This document shows, in pieces, positions 15,669 to 16,400 of a stretch of DNA of 16,400 nucleotides. The translations under genes were made by a program, and so were the position numbers. The stretch comes from Pseudomonadota bacterium (GTDB taxonomy: Bacteria; Pseudomonadota; Gammaproteobacteria; Steroidobacterales; Rariloculaceae): the NCBI GenBank assembly GCA_009843005.1, contig VYEH01000293.1, positions 6,602-23,001 on the forward strand, in the 5' to 3' direction. Below the pieces are notes generated by a model that saw only the letters and a list, made by a program, of their open reading frames with translations, made no database searches and was not told the origin of the DNA. How positions within the stretch are numbered: the first letter of the stretch is position 1; every line of letters begins with the position of its first letter.

Positions 15669-16082
15669 TCACGGCGCCTCGGCAATGGATATGTCGTACA
15701 CATCCGCCTGGCGGGAGGCGTCCATCACCGTCACGAGCGTCTCGGCGCGGGAAGAACTGGCGACCTGTACGACGACGGGCCTGTCAGGGTTCTCGGCGTG
15801 GAGCCGCTGGATGTTGGGGCGAACAGCCCTGGGGTCGATGATCCGGTTATCGATCCAGATGTCGTCGGTGTCGTCGATGATGACCAGAATCGCCCCTTCC
15901 TCGTTCTGGGTTGTAACGGGCTGGTCCTGGTCCGGCCGGTTCGTGTCCAGGCCGGCCTCCCGCAGGAAGCTCGCGGTGACGATGAAGAAGATCAGCATGA
16001 TGAACACAACGTCCAGCATGGGCGTGAGATTGATTTCATTTTCTTCATTCTCAACCCTGATGTTCGTAATGTGTTTCTTCAC
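15669..16082 (-). CDS. exbD: Biopolymer transport protein ExbD (first copy)
   Basis: 137-aa ExbD/TolR-family protein, first of two tandem copies. A short cytoplasmic tail (MKKHITNIRVENEEN) leads to the membrane helix with the conserved proton-pathway aspartate (Asp24 in TPMLDVVFIML), then a periplasmic domain rich in acidic residues (VIIDDTDDIWIDNRIIDPRA). The start is GTG at 16082, six bases after a strong TGAGGAGA. The conserved INLTP segment begins right after the tail, so the start is well supported. The upstream gene is an ExbB-type channel protein, 68 bases away, with a candidate promoter in the gap. Tandem exbD genes are known from Xanthomonas, where the second copy is dispensable for some TonB functions; whether that applies here is unknown. 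Confidence 0.93.
   Translation of the reverse strand: MKKHITNIRVENEENEINLTPMLDVVFIMLIFFIVTASFLREAGLDTNRPDQDQPVTTQNEEGAILVIIDDTDDIWIDNRIIDPRAVRPNIQRLHAENPDRPVVVQVASSSRAETLVTVMDASRQADVYDISIAEAP
15973..16037 (-). repeat. 65-base exact repeat, copy in the first exbD
   Basis: Identical to 15521-15585, in the same orientation and the same position within its gene. The two copies are 452 bases apart and are suitable substrates for recombination that would fuse the two exbD genes into one. Confidence 0.95.
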
Positions 16083-16110
16083 TGTTTCTCCTCACCTGCG
16101 TATGACCGCG

Positions 16111-16140
16111 ACTATACCTCACGTTTCTAGGTATATGCAA
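16111..16140 (-). promoter_or_regulatory. Candidate promoter for exbD-exbD-tonB-TPR
   Basis: On the minus strand TTGCAT (16135-16140) is separated by 18 bases from TATAGT (16111-16116), five of six matches to a sigma-70 -10 box but only three of six at -35. The exbD GTG at 16082 would lie about 20-25 bases after the start. An inverted repeat TATACCT/AGGTATA (16113-16119 and 16129-16135) overlaps the same bases and could be an operator. This is a sequence match only. Confidence 0.3.
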
Positions 16141-16150
16141 CCCCAACCTG

Positions 16151-16400
16151 CTAGTGGTCCATTGTCATCCCGTCTTCAAGTTTCTGGACGCTCCGTTTGG
16201 CGGTACGCGAGAGAACGGTGACCAGAAACACCCCGGAAAGCGCTCCCACCATCCCGGCCATGGTCGGAATGGTCGCCATGGAGACGCCCGAAGCCATGGA
16301 ACGCGGGTTACCGGTACCGGAAACCGCCATGACTTCGAACACGGCGATCATTCCGGTGACGGTTCCCAGCAGGCCCAACAGCGGCGCAACGACCGAAATC
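16151..16400 (-). CDS. exbB: ExbB/TolQ/MotA-family proton channel protein (N-terminal part outside window)
   Basis: C-terminal 82 or so residues of an ExbB-type polytopic membrane protein that forms the proton channel around ExbD. The frame is open to the window edge and reads ISVVAPLLGLLGTVTGMIAV, the signature of the penultimate membrane helix with the polar Thr that lines the channel. GVSMATIPTMAGMVGALSG and a final helix with a short basic tail follow. The ATIPTMAGMVGALSG version fits the small ExbB-like subgroup seen next to a TtpC-like ExbB in TonB2-type clusters, so another exbB may lie just outside the window. The stop TAG is at 16151-16153. The family is secure; the subgroup is inferred from memory of such clusters. 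Confidence 0.88.
   Translation of the reverse strand, partial: ISVVAPLLGLLGTVTGMIAVFEVMAVSGTGNPRSMASGVSMATIPTMAGMVGALSGVFLVTVLSRTAKRSVQKLEDGMTMDH

Noticed and set aside
13197..16400. A new defence or secretion system built from ExbB/ExbD-like and TPR proteins
   Set aside because: ExbD-TonB-TPR proteins match ordinary TonB energy-transduction clusters. No nuclease, toxin or sensor domain is present that would suggest a Zorya-like or other defence role.

Overview
The window looks like a stretch of chromosome from a high-GC gammaproteobacterium. The support is a type II secretion operon of the gspJ-N type, an AlaA-like transaminase, an SseA-like sulfurtransferase and an ExbB/ExbD/TonB cluster with a TPR partner of the marine-gammaproteobacterial kind. 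The species cannot be named from the sequence. Genes are tightly packed and no gap exceeds about 130 bases. I see no tRNA, rRNA, CRISPR array, insertion sequence or phage gene.

Positions 1-3867 (plus strand): the end of a type II secretion operon, gspJ (5' end outside the window), gspK, gspL, gspM and gspN. The genes overlap by ATGA junctions or lie 1-2 bases apart. They encode the minor pseudopilins J and K that form the pilus tip, the inner-membrane assembly proteins L and M, and the accessory protein N.

Positions 3862-16400 (minus strand): everything else points the other way. In transcription order, from the right edge: the C-terminal end of an ExbB/TolQ-type channel protein, two tandem exbD genes, tonB, and a secreted TPR protein (together an energy-transduction cluster for TonB-dependent outer-membrane uptake). 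Next come a Prx5-type peroxiredoxin and a 3-mercaptopyruvate sulfurtransferase (sseA), then an alanine-type aminotransferase (alaA). An AddB-like nuclease and an AddA-like helicase-nuclease (double-strand-break repair) follow, and last a VOC/glyoxalase-fold protein whose stop codon overlaps that of gspN.

Most of this is recognisable core metabolism, transport and repair, and I found no convincing undescribed system. Two points deserve a second look. The addA reading frame is interrupted by one in-frame TAA at 6730-6732, between the Walker A and Walker B halves of the helicase. The two exbD genes share a 65-base exactly identical block over the membrane helix while the rest has diverged.
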